In this document: positions 39,794 through 40,363 of the stretch, piece after piece
Position numbering within the stretch: position 1 is the stretch's first letter
Layout: the number at the start of each line of letters is the position of its first letter
Assembly: GCF_000222705.1 (NCBI RefSeq)
Contig: NZ_AFUB01000026.1
Span: 1 to 40,363, forward strand
DNA length: 40,363 nt
Source: Streptococcus mitis bv. 2 str. SK95
GTDB taxonomy: Bacteria > Bacillota > Bacilli > Lactobacillales > Streptococcaceae
Reading direction: 5' to 3'
Program-made: the position numbers and the translations under genes
The notes under the pieces: generated by a model
The model's input: only the letters and a program-made list of their open reading frames with translations
What the model was told of the DNA's origin: nothing
The model's database searches: none

Positions 39794-40363
39794 GGCTCTA
39801 TAATATTTGTAGTGGGTAAATCCCCTATGGATATTATGGAGCCTATTTTGTTGTAGAAAAAAAGTCCCATAAGATTTATAATGAAAAGCGATCAAACCAT
39901 CATTAGAAAGAATCATATGGAACCATTACATTTTATCACAAAACTGCTAAACATCAAAGACCCTAATATCCAAATTATGGATGTTGTTAATAGAGATACC
40001 CTCAAGGAAACCACCGCTAAACTGGACTACGACGCCCCATCTTGTCCTGATTGCGGAAGTCAAATGAAGAAATATGACTTCCAGAAATCTTCTAAGATTC
40101 CTTACCTCGAAACGACTGGTATGCCTACCAGAATTCTTCTGAAAAAGCGTCGTTTCAAGTGCTATCATTGTTCGAAAATGGCGGTGGCTGAGACTTCCCT
40201 AGTCAAGAAAAATCATCAAATCCCTCGTATTATCAATCAAAAGATTGCTCAAAAGTTGATTGAAAAGACTTCTATGACCGATATTGCTCATCAGCTGTCC
40301 ATTTCAACTTCAACTGTTCTCCGAAAGTTCAATGACTTCCGTTTTAAACATGATTTTTCTCGT
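39794..40363 (+). mobile_element. ISL3-family insertion sequence, IS1167-like (left part, runs out of the window)
   Basis: The presumed left inverted repeat begins GGCTCTATAATATTTGTAG at 39794, as I remember for IS1167. It is followed by ATATTATGGAGCC (39831-39843), which pairs with the first 13 bases with one mismatch and forms a subterminal hairpin. A transposase reading away from this end follows. IS1167 is about 1.4 kb, so roughly 0.9 kb including the right end lies outside. The target duplication cannot be checked. Confidence 0.8.
39917..40363 (+). CDS. ISL3-family (IS1167-type) transposase, N-terminal part
   Basis: Reading frame of 149 codons, open to the last base of the window. N-terminal zinc-ribbon type cysteines CPDCGSQMKKYDF (about 42-54) and CYHC (about 81-84), then NHQIPRIINQKIAQKLIEK, and a helix-turn-helix SMTDIAHQLSISTSTVLRKF (about 118-137). 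These match the pneumococcal IS1167 transposase as I remember it. The DDE catalytic domain would lie beyond the window. No ribosome site with good GGAGG is seen (AGAAAGAATCAT before the ATG), common for transposases. TATAAT at 39877-39882 may be its -10. No frameshift in the visible part, so the copy could be intact. Confidence 0.9.
   Translation, partial: MEPLHFITKLLNIKDPNIQIMDVVNRDTLKETTAKLDYDAPSCPDCGSQMKKYDFQKSSKIPYLETTGMPTRILLKKRRFKCYHCSKMAVAETSLVKKNHQIPRIINQKIAQKLIEKTSMTDIAHQLSISTSTVLRKFNDFRFKHDFSR

Noticed and set aside
39947-40168. 73-codon minus-strand ORF near the window end
   Set aside because: It is antisense to the transposase, whose frame is open, has zinc-ribbon cysteines and matches IS1167 as I remember it.

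Overview
The window is chromosomal DNA from a mitis-group Streptococcus (S. pneumoniae, S. mitis or a close relative). Evidence: low-GC firmicute genes with strong AGGAGG ribosome sites and many extended -10 promoters (TGnTATAAT); the order ftsA-ftsZ-ylmE-sepF-ylmG-ylmH-divIVA-ileS, then murF-ddl-recR-pbp2b, a nan (sialic acid) locus, recG-alr-acpS-two DAHP synthases-secA; a BOX repeat; and an IS1167-like ISL3 element. From memory, PBP2b, FtsA and NanA differ from pneumococcal R6/TIGR4 at many positions and the nanB/PTS/satABC block is missing, so S. mitis or a similar commensal is more likely than typical S. pneumoniae. The species is not proven. Almost every gene lies on the minus strand, so the biological order runs from high to low coordinates.

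Layout: 1-306 AT-rich, no gene, one terminator. 307-9228 cell-division cluster ending in T-box-controlled ileS. 9383-15607 a YwaF-type membrane protein, murF, ddl, recR and pbp2b. 15864-30392 the sialic acid locus: RpiR-type regulator (plus strand), ROK kinase, sialate lyase, YesL-like protein, YhcH, a CUT1 ABC transporter, NanE, cell-wall-anchored sialidase NanA and an AXE1 esterase. 16764-18194 is a foreign insert between regulator and kinase carrying a SAM methyltransferase. 30557-30628 is a 23-residue peptide gene. 30710-38901 recG, alr, acpS, two DAHP synthases and secA. 39062-39706 two small membrane proteins. 39794 to the end is the left part of an ISL3 insertion sequence.

How the nan genes fit together: NanA releases sialic acid at the surface, the ABC transporter imports it, YhcH probably speeds anomer interconversion, the lyase gives ManNAc and pyruvate, the ROK kinase makes ManNAc-6-P and NanE epimerises it to GlcNAc-6-P. 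Four promoters of the locus (lyase, nanE, nanA sialidase, esterase) carry the same motif TGAAAGTA(G/C)TTTYN about 56-57 bp upstream of the -35 position; CcpA-type cre sequences overlap two of the -35 boxes. This suggests one activator, probably the RpiR protein, plus catabolite repression.

Most notable: the shared box with fixed spacing, the methyltransferase insert bounded by 38-bp direct repeats with broken genes at both edges, the free-standing 23-aa peptide gene, and an apparent frameshift at the start of one ABC permease. I saw no CRISPR array, tRNA or rRNA.
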